64,000 bases of DNA from Zerene cesonia (Eukaryota > Arthropoda > Insecta > Lepidoptera > Pieridae). The stretch covers positions 7,192,001 to 7,256,000 of the forward strand of contig NC_052122.1 of the NCBI RefSeq assembly GCF_012273895.1. The letters run 5' to 3'. A model generated the notes under the pieces. That model did not search any database. It was not told the DNA's origin and worked only from the letters and a program-made list of their open reading frames with translations. Below, one piece after another: positions 11,501 through 26,500 of this stretch (position 1 is its first letter; each line of letters starts with the position of its first letter). Made by a program: the position numbers and the translations under genes.

Positions 11501-14500
11501 TTTGAAAATAGCATCAACTGAGATTCTGTCGGGTCAGCTCTGTAGAAACTGGTTTCCGAACCGGTGGTAAATATCTATGTACTAGGACGATTTAAAAAGA
11601 ATAGTTTTCAAGACGCCATTTAATCATTTGTAATCAGAGGAGGAGAAGGAGAAAGGAAATCTTTAAGACGATATTGCTCCGCGTTTCTATGTTTAATTTC
11701 ATATCCATACTTTAAAAGGTGGAAACCATCAACTCATTTGACGCGATATGTATCATGCTGACCCTACATTAGCGGACTGCGACGAATATTCGTGTTAGCG
11801 CGGTATATGTCACTCTAAATCATTGCAATGCGTAATATTAAGAGATCTCTTAATAATGAAATAGATAGAAAGATAATGAAATGGATAACCTTGATAATTA
11901 TGTTAAGAACCAAAGAAACATTTTTATGACAAAGACTTTAGACACTTCGTATGTCGTAGTCGTAGGTGAATTTCGGTTTTAAATATATTTAAATGAAAAT
12001 TTTACTGTGACTTTTACTTATTCACATTTAATTAGGTAATTTGTAGCTCACTAATGATGTCTGTCAATTGCTTGTTTGTTATTGTGTTGAAAGAATAGAA
12101 AGAAAAAACATGTAATAATAGTGGGTCCCTCATCGCCAGAATAGGATTTAGTTGAGCTTGCGCCAGGTATGAATCTGATGCTGATTTTCAATTACAACTT
12201 ACGTAGTCCTGACAGACGGATGTGAAAACGACGTAATAATTTTATAATAATAAAACAGTGCGTATGTGTAATGTATAAAATAATACATATTCAAAATTCT
12301 ATAATTTTTTTTAATGTCTTATATAATAAAATAGTAATACATACTTACATACATACTGCATTAATCTATTATATTAAATTTTAAAAAAGCTCTGAACACA
12401 TTTTGTGTTGTCGGCCTTCTTGAATTTAAAATTTGATATAGTTTATGATATACAGAGTATAGAGTTTTTAATTGTATTGTTATTGAGGCACTTGTGAAAA
12501 AATGTTATATTTTATGTATCGTGGCGGCCCCCATCTTTAATCTTGCTTTCAAATGAAAAAGAAACTGTATCGAAATCGATACATCCGTTTGAAATTTACG
12601 ACACCATGATCAAATAGAGATCTTTTAGCGTCATGTATAGAAAAACTCACAGACTTCCATAGTATCTAAGCGAATAAATAATAAGAATTTTCTTTCATTT
12701 TAACTTAAAATCGACGTCGGTGGCAAAACTTATTAAAACGTTTAGTAGTTTAACTTCGATTTAATGATGAAAAATCTAACTGTCAATAGTTTGATCCCGC
12801 GGTGTCACTCGCGTGGCATCTGAATAATAAATAGTTTGTATGCTTTCCCTACTATCTATCTCTGCTCCAAATTTTATACAGATGGGATCGACTGTTTTTG
12901 CGTGAAAGATGACTTTTACGAAGAAAAGTTTTATTATTTAAAAGTTTTACTTTTTAACTCTTTTGTCATCAAGTAGCTTTTATGAAATATGTCAAAGTTG
13001 AAATTTAATACTGATTTTAGTGCACTCATCGCAAAAATATATGTATATACTATGCACTTACCACCTACATGCCTGCGTAAATCGTTCTGATAAAGACGTA
13101 ATTATAGATATCGCGTCAAAACAATACCAGCCTATAAAATAATGTACGACACATAATTGATTCGTGGGTATCCTTACATAGGTTTACAACCTGTTTTCTT
13201 AGTTTGTTTTAGTTTATTAATTACTAGCCGCTCGTTCCGCCTCCACCCGGGTAGAACCTTTTTAAGGATTGGTCCAAAAGATTCAAAGATACAAACCTAT
13301 ATAGACAAATAATATTTATGTCATAATAAGGAGAAGAAAATCACGGAATCTGGTTCAATGAAATAATTTCCGTCACTTTGGAAATAATTGTTGAACTATA
13401 TTTTAAAGTATTGATTGTGACTGAGTCACAGGTTAATAAAAATGTCAGACATTAATTAACAAGTGTAAATAGAATGAGGTTGTTGATCTTCGGAATGGTT
13501 TCCTAGAACTGGACTTGTAAGATAATATTATGGCCTCTATATACAGAGCAATGGGATATCATTGGCTCGAAGCTGTGTGCTTAGAAACTATGATGCTGTA
13601 ATTGTACTGAAATGTGTATCGCGGTTACTCATGTACATGACTATATATATATAACATTAACAATATGTATTATTATCTCAATAAACACGTGGTAAATCTT
13701 AATGTGATCATTTTTTTTTCTAATTATCTGTTTTAAAGAAGAAACAATAGCTTATGCTATTAGTCCAAGAGCCTAGTGTTGCCAGTTATAACTTTGTTTT
13801 AATAACATTTTGTAGAATCAACTAGTGTGTATCCATATGGGCGCAAACTGTGTACATACGAAGTTTGTCTGTCGGCCAAAGCTGATATCGCAGGAGTTAT
13901 CTAAGAACATTGCTGGACTTTTCAAGGCTCTCAATAAATATTAATATTACCTAGATGTATAAAACATTTATTCATATTTGTTATTCGTAAACTTACCTTT
14001 TGGGTTCTAAACAAAAATATAACTTAAATATAAAAAATATTAATAAAAATATAAATTCTTTAACTTAAATTAAATGTGTAAAAGTTGTGTGTGTGTGGTT
14101 AAAATGAGTGTACATAGTTTGAATTCAAATGAATTCAAATCCAGCAATCGTAGAATGGAGAACGTAAATTAAGTGCGGCATTGTAACAATGATTTGTTCT
14201 TAGTTTGTAATGAGTGATGGACTACATATTGCCACCTAAGATGGCTGCAGTTGCCATAATTTATTTATGTGATCAAATTTTATAATTCATACTTGGTTGC
14301 ACTAGTATATGAATGGTATGGTATGAATAAAAGATATAAGAAACTTAAAGCAAAGTAAAGGTGGCGGTCTTATCGCTACTGGGTTTCGTTCATAGTATTC
14401 TATATTAATAAAAATTAACCGTCAATTGTGTTACTAAGCGTAAAACTCGAGAAAGGTTCGACTGTTTCTTCATTTTTTTAAGGTTTTCGTTAAGATGTGA

Positions 14501-17500
14501 TTCATGGCACACATGCAGTAATAATATTTCATTTTAATCGGTTGACAAATCCAGTCTAGTGAACCATTTCAAAATGAAAACATTACATTTTTTGTTAAAA
14601 TAATATTGTTGGAAGATAATTGGACCCATGTTGCAAACGTCTCTATCAGACGATAAATAAAAAGATTTACCTTCGAACGCTCTCCAAGTTAGTAGCTGGA
14701 TAAGTTTTTAAATTAATATACAAAGCAGTTTTCATAAAAGCAAAAGATACCTTTAACATGAAATAAATAACATTGTCGTTTAATTATAGCTTGCGTATAA
14801 AAATAAACATTTTCTATAATTCTGTTTTTTATTGAGTTTTATTCAAGGAATTTATTTATTGTAACTCAGTATAAAGTGGTAGTACAATATCCCATATATT
14901 CAAATGACGGAAACCTAAACAATTTACATACCCATGCGATATACATACTCATTACATCACATTTCAAACTTTAACAGCCTGGCTTTTGTTTTGTAATGCT
15001 GAAATAAAACGTACGGAGACGAAATGAGATGTTGTGCCCGAGTTGTATTCGGGAAGAGAAATTTTTGTGCATGTCAGTGACCTTTGAGTTTTTCCTCCGT
15101 TATAAAGAAAAGCAATTAGCAACCCATACGTTTGCGAAATGGATGGATTTTCTCATTGTCACGTACCATTCCACTTGGGACTTGTCGTAATATATTATTG
15201 TTTGATTAATTAATTATATTATAAGAATATTACGGTCACGGTAATGAAAATATTGTATTTTAATTTCTATACTTACAAGTAGTAGGTTCAATGATATTGT
15301 ATGAAGAATATAATATGCCTAGCGATATATACGATAAATGCATCCTACGTGATCTCTGCGGACCCCTTTTGCTATTACGTCAATGGGTTAATGTTCAATT
15401 AGGTTGGTCGACATCGACAACAAGTGCACTACTGTTGCGTGCCGAGACGATTTTTATAGATCACTAACTGTTCTATAAAGCTAGGACGATGTCAAAGCGA
15501 CGAATGACAGCCCACTTTACCATATAGTCCATGGATCAGTTATTTTGAAAGCTGCGTTTTTCAGCGGACACAATTTTGTTTTTGTGTCTTATTAGTAGTA
15601 GGTTGTGTATCTTAAATTTGTTTTAGTTTACTCACTTGACTTTTTAACTGGAGGATTCGAGTGTATTTTTTTTTGGTTTGTTACCTCAGAACTTTCGACC
15701 GGGTGAATTGAAATAGTCATTGTTTTTTTTGATGCCTCCAGGTGCCTTCCATATTTTCCTACTTGATATAGTTGTAAGAATTTTAAGTCGGTTTATATCT
15801 TCATTAAAAACATTTCTAATAATTTATATTCTAAATGTGTTTTGAATTCATGTATGCATTCATGTGCTCAGTTAGCCATTTAGTAACACTATTACTTGTC
15901 GTATCCATATCGTACATAACGGTCTTTGACACGTGTGGAGTAGCTTTGTGAGAATCCAGACATATGAGACAGTTAATTAAGGGCATCCTATATTCTTTTA
16001 TCATCGTTTTACAACATTCTGTTTTAAGCTTCTGATCAAGTTCAGTTCAGACAAGCTTAATAAGATCGTTTAAATATAAAAATGAAAATAAACAATATTA
16101 TTTATTTTTTGGTGTTGTGAATGTTGAAAAATATACATAATTTTCCATTGCATCAAACACATATTATAAATGCAAAGAAATGATGTCATATCTTTATCAG
16201 TAATACGCAATAATCTGCATCTTATCAACGATAAAAATTATTCTAACAATTATTTAATTTTTTAACTGTGTATGCTTATTTACATTAGGTACGATAACAA
16301 TTATTATAAGAAAGAGATTATTTTTAAAATAACTTTTGTGACGATACATTAAACTAGATGATACTTACTCTCGTTGCATCAAGTATAGGAGCATTGTCGG
16401 TACCTATACATTATAGTTATGTATCTCGGGAGGACACAGGGCGCGACACACCTGCAGCTAAGCCTGGGGACATTGTTGCGTTGTTTTAATAATTGATATT
16501 TAAAGTTAAAGCCATACATTTATACGTTTAAATTGAATTTATAGCACGAAAAGCAACGAGAAGCGAAATATTTTACGTTCTTTATAAAGAACGAGGTATA
16601 AAAAGAAGCCGAAGTAAAAGTTTGTAATTTCATTAAAATCAACGTTGCAACATTGATTCACGTGATACGCGAGATATACTTCGATTTCAATTTCAAATAA
16701 AAAAATGGCTTAAAATAAGTGGGACGACATAATAACATGTTTTTACACATTTCTAGACGACTCTCTCGTAAAGTCTAACATGCGTCAAGTCACCATAAAA
16801 GCTTTTACGCCATTTCATATTCCTATTAATCAAAGCCACGCGTTAACGTACCTAATCTATCTGTCTGACTATCGATCACTCCATATATATTCCTTGTTTG
16901 TGTTGGATATTTAGTTCATCCGTAAAATGTCAGGTAGAATGCAAGTCCTCCCCGAGCGGATGCAAAATTCAATTATCTTCGGTGACACCGGAGAGTGGAG
17001 GCTCAATACATAGTATAATACATACGATACAACTAGGAATGGGATCGATTTTGCGCCATTTTGTGACGACATAGATGTCAAATCAAACACAACGTTTGTA
17101 ATTATATTTGATGCCAGAATCAGGCTACATAATATAATCCATTGTCAATCAGTCATTGAAACACTATTAAGAGTTTTCAAGTCAATAAAATTATAGTATT
17201 TTCAAATTATGATACATGTTTTTATTTTAATATAACATCAACGATAAGTTAACAGTTTTTCCCACTCAAAAAAGATGCGTGCTAGGATTAAAATAATTAA
17301 TTTCCAACTTCGGCATTCCTTAAGAATTCTGGCCAATCAAAACAAAACAATCGTGGTTCTACTTATCAATATTTTCTATGGCTTCATAGAAACGACATTA
17401 AAACAATCAGTATAGAGACTATTATCTCTTGAATGCACCTTGATTACGCATGTTTGTATTCTTAGTAGACAGTGCTGTTGACACTAGCTTGATGTGCCGT

Positions 17501-20500
17501 GCATCACATATTGACACGACTGCTCTAGTACCTTCACTGTAATCTATGTAACAATAGCTTGTCATTAATAATAATTAATAATCAATCACAATTGTTGATT
17601 ATAATTATGAGAATGGAATACTTATTTACATTGATATAAATAAACAACGGTAGATATGCATGTCCTTCCTCCTTATAACTAATATTAACAGTAATTTTTT
17701 TTAATGTTGCATATACATGGATGCAATAATAATGGCATTGTATGTTATCGGATGACAGGTCTAACTCGATTTATTTCAACCGTAGCGTGAGCGAGCCAAA
17801 CTGTAATTCGATATCAGAATTTGAATTTAAAAAAATTGGAATTAAGAAAACAAAATATACGTAGGTCTGAAGTAAGTGAATGACAGCCGGAATTCGGGGC
17901 TATATAAGATCTCATAAAATGACATTATGTATTTATTTTATAAAAATAATAATAATTATTAAAAATCTTTAAAAAATTAAATTACACAAAACAATATTAT
18001 TTCGTTTTATAAAACTTATTTGTAGAAATATTAACTTCAGTCCAATGGCCTGCAATACTTCGCGGTATTTCACGTCAAAGACTAAAAAAATTTCCGAGTA
18101 AAATTTAATAATTTATTTGATGACTTTGCTGTTGTGGTTTATATAATAGAATCCCATAAAAAACAAAACTTGTAAAAAGCAAATCTCGCAAATCAGTACT
18201 TTTACTCTTAACCTAACAAAATCTTATGGTGACCATATCAATATCCATTAAAAATCTTTTGTTAAATAAATAAATTAACTTAATAAATAAATTAACTGGG
18301 CCATGAAAACGCAACGTAAATACAAGTAAAACATAAATTAGATTGTTTAGTGATTGAAATTATTTATATAGGTAGGGAGTAGATAGGTGTATGGGCGTGT
18401 AGCAACTAGCAAGTTATTTCTTGTGCTACGAAGTAGGGAGGAAGTATCTATATACAAAAATGTGTTTATTTTTTTTATACTGCCTTTCTGCTACCGTCTT
18501 TACCCGCGTGGTCAAAGGATAGACAGACCCCGGTGTTACCCCGCATACTTCCTCTTCCTATGGGATTTTTAGGATAAGAACTAGAGTCTCAATTTATTCC
18601 TGTACTTAAGAAATATCATCAAAATCGGTCCTATATTGTAATTTTTTATTGTTGTTTTGCTATTTATTGATAAAAAACGAATGCAGCAGCGTTGCCATGG
18701 TGATCTCGCTCTACAGACATTATAAACAATTTAATGTGTAAGAAGTTTTAAGTATACTTGTAAAAAAGTATACTGTTAAGCATAATTGGTCATTTAAATT
18801 TTGAACTGAATTTACTTGATTCATTTAACATTCATAAATAACTATAATGTTCGATTGACATAATTTGCTACATGGACTACAAACATTTACATTGATATGT
18901 GGACAATGATTTTTGAATAATGATAAGCATCTTACAATTATAAATTTTAAAATGTAAACAGTTATAATCGTTTTACAATTACACATTATAACATGTAAGC
19001 GAATATATTTTTAATTGTCTACGAAAGACTTGCTAATATTCTAGGTACTCAACCCACCCTCTGTACACCAGCGAATTTTGATCGTCGACCCAAGGATTCT
19101 ATTATAAACGATCTTCAAAGACGCTGTGGGGTGTTCTCTGTAAGCTTGTGTTGTCGTGGCTACCTTTATAATGTTAATCTCAAGTGTGTAACATTGTGTA
19201 CATGCGAAAAGACCCAGCAGTTAGGACTTTTATTATCGTATAGGAAGTGACTTTACCAAAATACAAAAATTATTCACTTGAAATTTCAAATTAGTTAGAT
19301 ATGTAATTGAAATAATTAGTTACGTTAATCTTTTGAAGCAGTGGTGGTACAGTGGTTATGACCTCGGACTTCAATAGGAAAAGTCGGGAATTCGAGACCA
19401 TATATGGGTTGGTGATGATGAGGATGATCTTTTATTTTTTTTTAACATGGTCATATTAAGTAGCAGAAACAATTCTACTTTTATAAGCGTACGGTGCTTA
19501 TCATCTAATGCATAAATACATATTAAAGTAATTATATGTTTAAAGCATCGATCTATAAATCAATTTCTGTCAAAATGTAATTTGAACAATCTGCATGTTT
19601 ATCAATTATTTTTATCGATCTTTATTAATATTATAAATAAATATGTAAAGTTTTTGTTTTTGTGAGTTTGTGACATTGCAGGGAGTAATCTCTGGATATA
19701 ATGAACCGATTTTTAAAAGCCACGTAATCTCGACGATAATCGAGTGTCTCGGGCATTTTGTTTTTATCCCGAGTCAAGCCGGGCAGAAGCGGGACGAGCA
19801 GCTAGTTAGTTGTATAATAATGAGACTGATATCGTGCTCTCAATACGACCAACTGTTTAGCCACCTTACAGATTTCCTCTAATGACTAATTGGACGTCGC
19901 GCGAACTAGTATTGGTTCACTACAAACCTCGTTTACGTCTGGATATATTATTTCTCGGTAAATTCAATTAACTCATATTAAGTACAAAGTTCTTCCATAT
20001 ATCCTCCTTATTTTCGTGAGTTTTTGCTAATGTAATTAAAACAAGGTCGCTAATACTCGTTTTATTATTTCTATGTTTTGACGATTGTGGGAATGTGTTT
20101 GTAGTTTGTAGTTTGTGTTCTGTTTATATTGTTGGTGAATATGATATTGTTTCTTCGTTTATTTTATTATGTTGTTAGGTCTACGCGTATCCTATCTGAA
20201 TTATTCAATAATTTTATATGAACTGTTTTTACGTACTAACTAACATCTACAAATATATTGCTGTTCCTAAATAATTGTTTATCCATTTTATGCTGAAGTT
20301 TGTAGGGAATTGTTCTAGATATTGAAATGCATACATGTGCTGGTTTGTAGGTATAGAATGAACGTTATAAACCATGGTATGTATTAATAGTCTATATATA
20401 TATAATGTGCGCCTTGTTTGCAGGGGACATCACACAAAAGGGATATGAGAAGAAGCGAACACGTCTTCTGGCACCCTACATTGCTCAACAGCAGTCTCAA

Positions 20501-23500
20501 GGTAAGGACTGCAAACAATCACTTCGCAATATTGCCAAATTTACATGCTGCTAACCATTTTGCCTGAACTAATCAATTTTACCTTTAATGACCCGCGAGT
20601 ACTGGCTTCGCTTCAAAATTCGATTAATAGGAGCATAGTTGGTGACGTCAGGTGTCAGGCGTAAGGTCCCCAGTACTTACGAGTCCAAGGTTGCGACGAA
20701 AACGTCGCGGGGGTCAAGTGTCAATTGGTCGACGTCGATGGATGCTGGACACTCGCGAAACTAGCGAGACACTCACTCTTTGCTTGGCCCGATTTTCAAA
20801 CAAGGGTCAAACGAAGGGGCCATCGTGAATCTGATTCTAGATTGTTTGAATATGGAACGCGAGTACGTCGAACTATCGTTAAAATTATCACTTTCGAAAT
20901 ACCTACTTCATATACATAATTTTAAAGTAATGGTTTGTGAATTTCAATCGCTCCGTTACCTAAAACTATTTTAATGAGATTGACCTCCAGTTCATGCGCG
21001 GTTCGAACAATCCGGCAATTTTAATATAATAACCTTGTCCAGTGTCTATCGAATGTTTTTATTTATTTTTATATTGTTTTTACATGTTTTTTTTTTTCAA
21101 TAAACCCTTTAAGTTGTTTTTGTTATATGTAATGGTTTAGTTAGCTGGTGACCCAACACGCACCTCAACCACACTTTATCACTATGGTACCATAACGACG
21201 TAATAGCACGTAATAATAACTACACTAAATTCTTGGCACGAACAAAACCAGCTTTTGCTTGCGGTGCAACGTTGTAAACAAACAGTTAATGTAAAAAGTA
21301 TACTTGGCCCGAGATGAATCGTGATAAGGTGTCGTTCATAGCGCCCGTATAGGCATGCCCAACACCTCATGTAGTCATCCCCATTTACCTCCGAATGCAT
21401 GATTATATCCATCAATCATAGACATACAACACGAGACAACAGGTATCTGGCTAACTATCGTACAGCAAGCATTTCGATGAACAAAATGTAGTTGATTGTT
21501 AGTTTGTTTAACTCTTACGCTATTTAAAGAGAGTTAACTCAAAAAAGTAATAGAAAACAAACAGTAAATAATGTTGAATTATTATTCAGAGCATAATTGA
21601 ACGACGAAAGGTAATAATTCCGAGCATTAAATGTAAAAAGTAAAATATTCGTTCGTGATCAGCTTAAATAAGTGACTAATATTGAAACAGTACATACGAA
21701 TGCCTACAATGTTTAACTGCTGCTAGGTAAGTCACGACTTCCCTTATATTTACCTACTGTATGAACCGGGCGATGAGATGGAATTAAAAAAAAATGTTAT
21801 AAGCGTAAAGTATAGGTATTAGGAATAGCTAGAGGTGTCCAACAATAAGTGAAGAACGTTGGACGTCTAAAACTCTTGATTATGATTGCTTACTTTGTGA
21901 TGGAAGTTGCGATAACTCGGGTAGATTTTCTACAGTTAATTAGCAATAACTATTTGCTGTTTCACAACCGTTATAAGTAGCTAATCGATCATTGTTATTT
22001 AAACACTGAAAAAAAATAATAATGAAATTGTTCGCGTGAAGTGATAAACGTAATATTTTTATTGTGATTCGTTTAACATTTAAACAAGTCGTGGAGCGTA
22101 CTTGCGGTTAACAATGAAATATTATGTATGTTTGTTACCGCTACCAGTTGCTGCGAGCTACCTTTAGATCACTCTTGCTCATCGTTTCGGAACGATACGC
22201 TCGTCAGATTTTTTAATATTGTCTATCATTACGCACTGTACAATCGCAACATTGCATGATGTTAATAACAATTTAAACATAATAGTGTTTGGTATAAAAA
22301 AATTAATAATAACGACTCGTTAAAACAGTGATAGCATAAAAAAGTGTATTAAAAGACGGACATTATGTATGATGCAACGCGGTTATAATCAATAATTTAT
22401 TCTTGATTGAAATAGAGATTTTCATAACGTATAAAAATAGTCATTATATACGACTGGAGTATAGTTGTGTTTTATTCCAGTCGTCAATTTGTCTGGACCT
22501 CATGAACCCGTAGCTATCGCATACGGCTCATTCAATTGCTGTGAACATTATTATTAATTAACTCTCGAATAAGAGGGATGTTCAGAGTATTGATACTCAC
22601 AACTCTGCGTGTTTATTTATCTATTTACTATATAGTCATCTATGGCTGTTAAAGTAATTGATTCAAACATTCGTTCGAAAATCGAACATTCGAAACACTT
22701 ATTTGGTTTTTTGTTCTTCTCATTGTAGAAAAACAGAAAATTACCTACGCTATCAAAATTAAAATGAAATCTATTTTAATGTGCTAACCTTGAAGAGTTA
22801 GTGCTTCCAGTACAGTAGACGAACAAATCTTAAAACGCAAGCAATGAAATTAATACTCGTAAGAGCCCTTGACATGATATTACGTTATATAAATTCCAAC
22901 ATATAAAAGCACCGTAGATTTCTATATGAAAATACAGATGGAAAATTAATGCACTTGAGCCAAAAATAAAAGAAAACCCTAATACGAATACACGTTTAAT
23001 ATTCTAAAATTGCTCTGAAAAGTAAAATGTTGAGAATTATTTGAATTTTAGTTTTAATGTAATCACAATAATTGAAATGCTCTTTTTATTAAATATACTC
23101 ATGATATTTATACAGAGACATTCATCGATTTGATCATGAGTTAAAATATAAAGACGTTGTAACGTTATATCGTGTCCTTTTTCCAATATATATTCTGTGT
23201 ATAAGGGAGACACCGGCATGCTATTCACGGCTGGTATTGATCGCTTAGCTCTCGAAAACGGTAGGGCTTTGCCGAATATTTTTGGGCCTGCATTGCGTCA
23301 CCTGATAAGCGTCCTCACCTCGGCCCTTATCAGACACGAGTTCAACGGACTCTACTAACGAAATTGAAGGTGTACAATTGGGGTATTAAAACTGTTTTTT
23401 TTTTCATTATAGCCTATAAATGCTATATATATTTTTTATATTTTAATTCAACAGCTTATAATTATATATTACCTACCGCTAATCAGTTCTTTATTTATTA

Positions 23501-26500
23501 TGTTTGACCTTAATTTTGTAGTGATTATTATGATTTGAACGACATATCGACATTTGACCCTTAGAAGGCGCAAGAATGATTGGACGGCAGTTAGGCTTAT
23601 AAGGTGTTACATATTACACAGCAGGTGGGCATCTGCCTCGCGGTCCGAGAGGCGACAGCGGCAGCAGTCGCCAGCACACAAGGAACCGTCGAACTCACCG
23701 CCGAGTGACTCACAATGAGAAGAGATACCATTCAGGTATCTACGGGAACCGTTCCGTAGGAAGTGGCCACTACACAACACGACACGTCACACACATTGAT
23801 ACACACGCACACGTGCACGTTTTTATTAACACGAAATCAATAGTTGTAATGTTTATTCAAATGTAAAATACATTCACTGTTATTGAACACGCTTAACATT
23901 GCATAACAGTAGTCATTTGTGGGATGAATATAAATGATTTATATTATAAACATGTTCGATTTTAATCTCGTAGTTATTATTTCAATTTATAGGTAACAGT
24001 TTGTAAGATTCCCTTAATTTATATAATCACACACAACAGCATCTTTACAAATAACTATTCCAATTAAAAACACTAAATTTTTATCTAAATCTTAAAACGT
24101 TCATAAGAATAATTTAAATATTTTAAACAACAATAAATATACCGTATAATTAGCCTTCTATGTGCCAACATAATACGGAAATTAGCAACATAACTGGGTG
24201 TCCAAAAAGTAGGCATCGGCAAATCGATTGTGTGATTACAAAACGCTCGGTGTGTTTAAAAATATTTGCTCCACGCATTCGCCTCAAGCGGTTTGCCCTT
24301 CTATAAAAAGAAACACATACATTAAAACTAGAATTAAAAGCTACAGCTCCAAGTTTTAAATTGCTGCCCATAAAAAATTAATTACTTTCACATAGAAATT
24401 CCGTGCAACTTTTACAATATTTAGAGAGACGGTAATATGAAAAAATTATTTCTTTAACATGTAAATGTGAAGTGTGCGATAAGTGAAACATTAAAATATG
24501 AATTCGACTCGTATGTCGTATTTGATAAGTTGTTGCATCTAAACGTATATATAGGTCACGCGTCGATCTAAAAGAGAACATCGTAATGTGTTCGTACTCC
24601 GTAGACATTGTTTCGTAACAATTGCGATCGTTCTAAGATACCATTTCGGCAGTCGCGTATACACCCGGGTACAGTCGTTAAAACTATCGATTTTATTAGC
24701 TTCTTGTTTGTTGTATATTTAACCGACGTTCCCAAAACGAAGGAGGTTCTCACTTCGTTACTCGATAACTTCTTTTTACCGATTCGCGTGATTAGATTGT
24801 GTTTGTATTATAGGTAATTGTTTTCATTTTGTCTTATTTTATAATCTGAAGTGGTACCTCGCCCCTAGGGACGTCGGTAACCTGTTTGATTGAAAATAAT
24901 TATACGATGTCAACAAACAATCTCACTCCCAATAAATATCGTGATCATAATTAGTTACTTAACTACGAAAGTGATATAATAAAATCAAAGATTGACTCAT
25001 AAGAATCGACCGACTACATACATGTAAGTGCAGAATCACAAATGAAGTATTCAGTAGCGTGTGTTGACCTCACGCAGTCATTCGTATGCTTTGTTAAATT
25101 GAAACTAGACTTAGAGCTGGTTTTATCGCATACCGCGAACAATGCAATAGATAGCACTCCTCAACGAACCTGAACTGGAAGGCCATTGTTTACCTTTTTT
25201 TATTTAATTATACAATGACGTATGAGTTTTAATAGTGTCGTTTCATTTAACCTTGGCTCAATCATATATAATTTGTACGTATTCCATGACTTTTATATAC
25301 AAAAAAAAGATAATATTCACAAATACATTATCGATACGAATACAGTACAAAATACTTGGTTGTAATCTTGTTCTAATCTAGAAACTAGTTAGAAACAAAA
25401 CGCCTCGTAGTTATTCTAAATTTGTTGCTGTGAGCGATTTCTCCAATAATATTATAATTGATCGTAGCTAATGGACGAGACAAACAAATGACGGGGTCGA
25501 CCGCTTCTACTCACATTACAAGCTCATCACTTGTATAGTTTTTGTCCACCACATAAGTATGTCAGTGGGCCGTGGTACAAAACACCTGACAACAATTGCT
25601 GACGCAAAGTTTAAACGTAAGGAAAAACAAAGTCACAATGGATTCTGGCAGTTCGTTGAAAATTTCACACTTGAATTTCTCTTTTTTATGAGATTACCTA
25701 ACAAACATTTATTGGGCTGGTCGGTAAAAAGATCAAATAATGTACTTCCAAAGAATGTTCTGAAACAAACTCAGCTGTATTGAGTTTAATTTCTTGTCAA
25801 ACATTTTGTGAGATTGTTTCTTAATAATAACAATTAACGAACTATGTGTACTCGTTCCATAAGATATTTAAATTTATAAACGGCACTAATGTTTATCTTT
25901 GTTGTCTCACCAGTAATTTACATAAAATATTTATAAGCTCGCTGGTAGGATTGTTCGCTGTGTGCACATTTCGTAAATCAATAGCTACAAGACGCCTCAC
26001 AATTGGCGCGGATGGGTGTTACCCAACTTTAAAGAAATCGGGGTAAAGGTTTCAATTGAGGCTGTAATAAAACTTCATACAAGGTTGAAGCATTTCTTTG
26101 TTCTATCTGTTTAATTTTACTTATTCATTGACGTAAACAATTTGCTTAAATTCTTCTAATAAGCACCCTCATAGGAGGCCCGCGTCCAACAGTGGGAATA
26201 TATTTGGGGTGATGATGATGTAATTAGCAATGTAACAATATGATTTATGAAGGTTGTGAAATGAGTAATTTTGCCAATATGTAAATAGATAACGCTTTGT
26301 TTGTTTGTTTTAAAAAAGGAGTTGCGGAGGAAGCTAAATTCGACTTGATTTTGTTTTGTTTTGAGTTTGTTGTCATAACTTTTTACTGGGTGCACCGATT
26401 TTAATGATTTTTTTTATATTCCAAAGCTGTTACTTTTCATGTGATTCTATCGAAAATAGGTCAGGATCTGACTATTTAAAGCCGGTTTAAGGATTTTTTA

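Larger units (their letters stand above)
8501..20423 (+). other. DIP2 intron 1
   Basis: An 11.9 kb AT-rich intron. It holds repeat fragments at 10654, 12791, 13223, 15641, 18480, 19335 and 19622, and a CpG-rich patch at 10040-10335. I found no further exon with a matching phase and no RNA gene. Confidence 0.7.
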
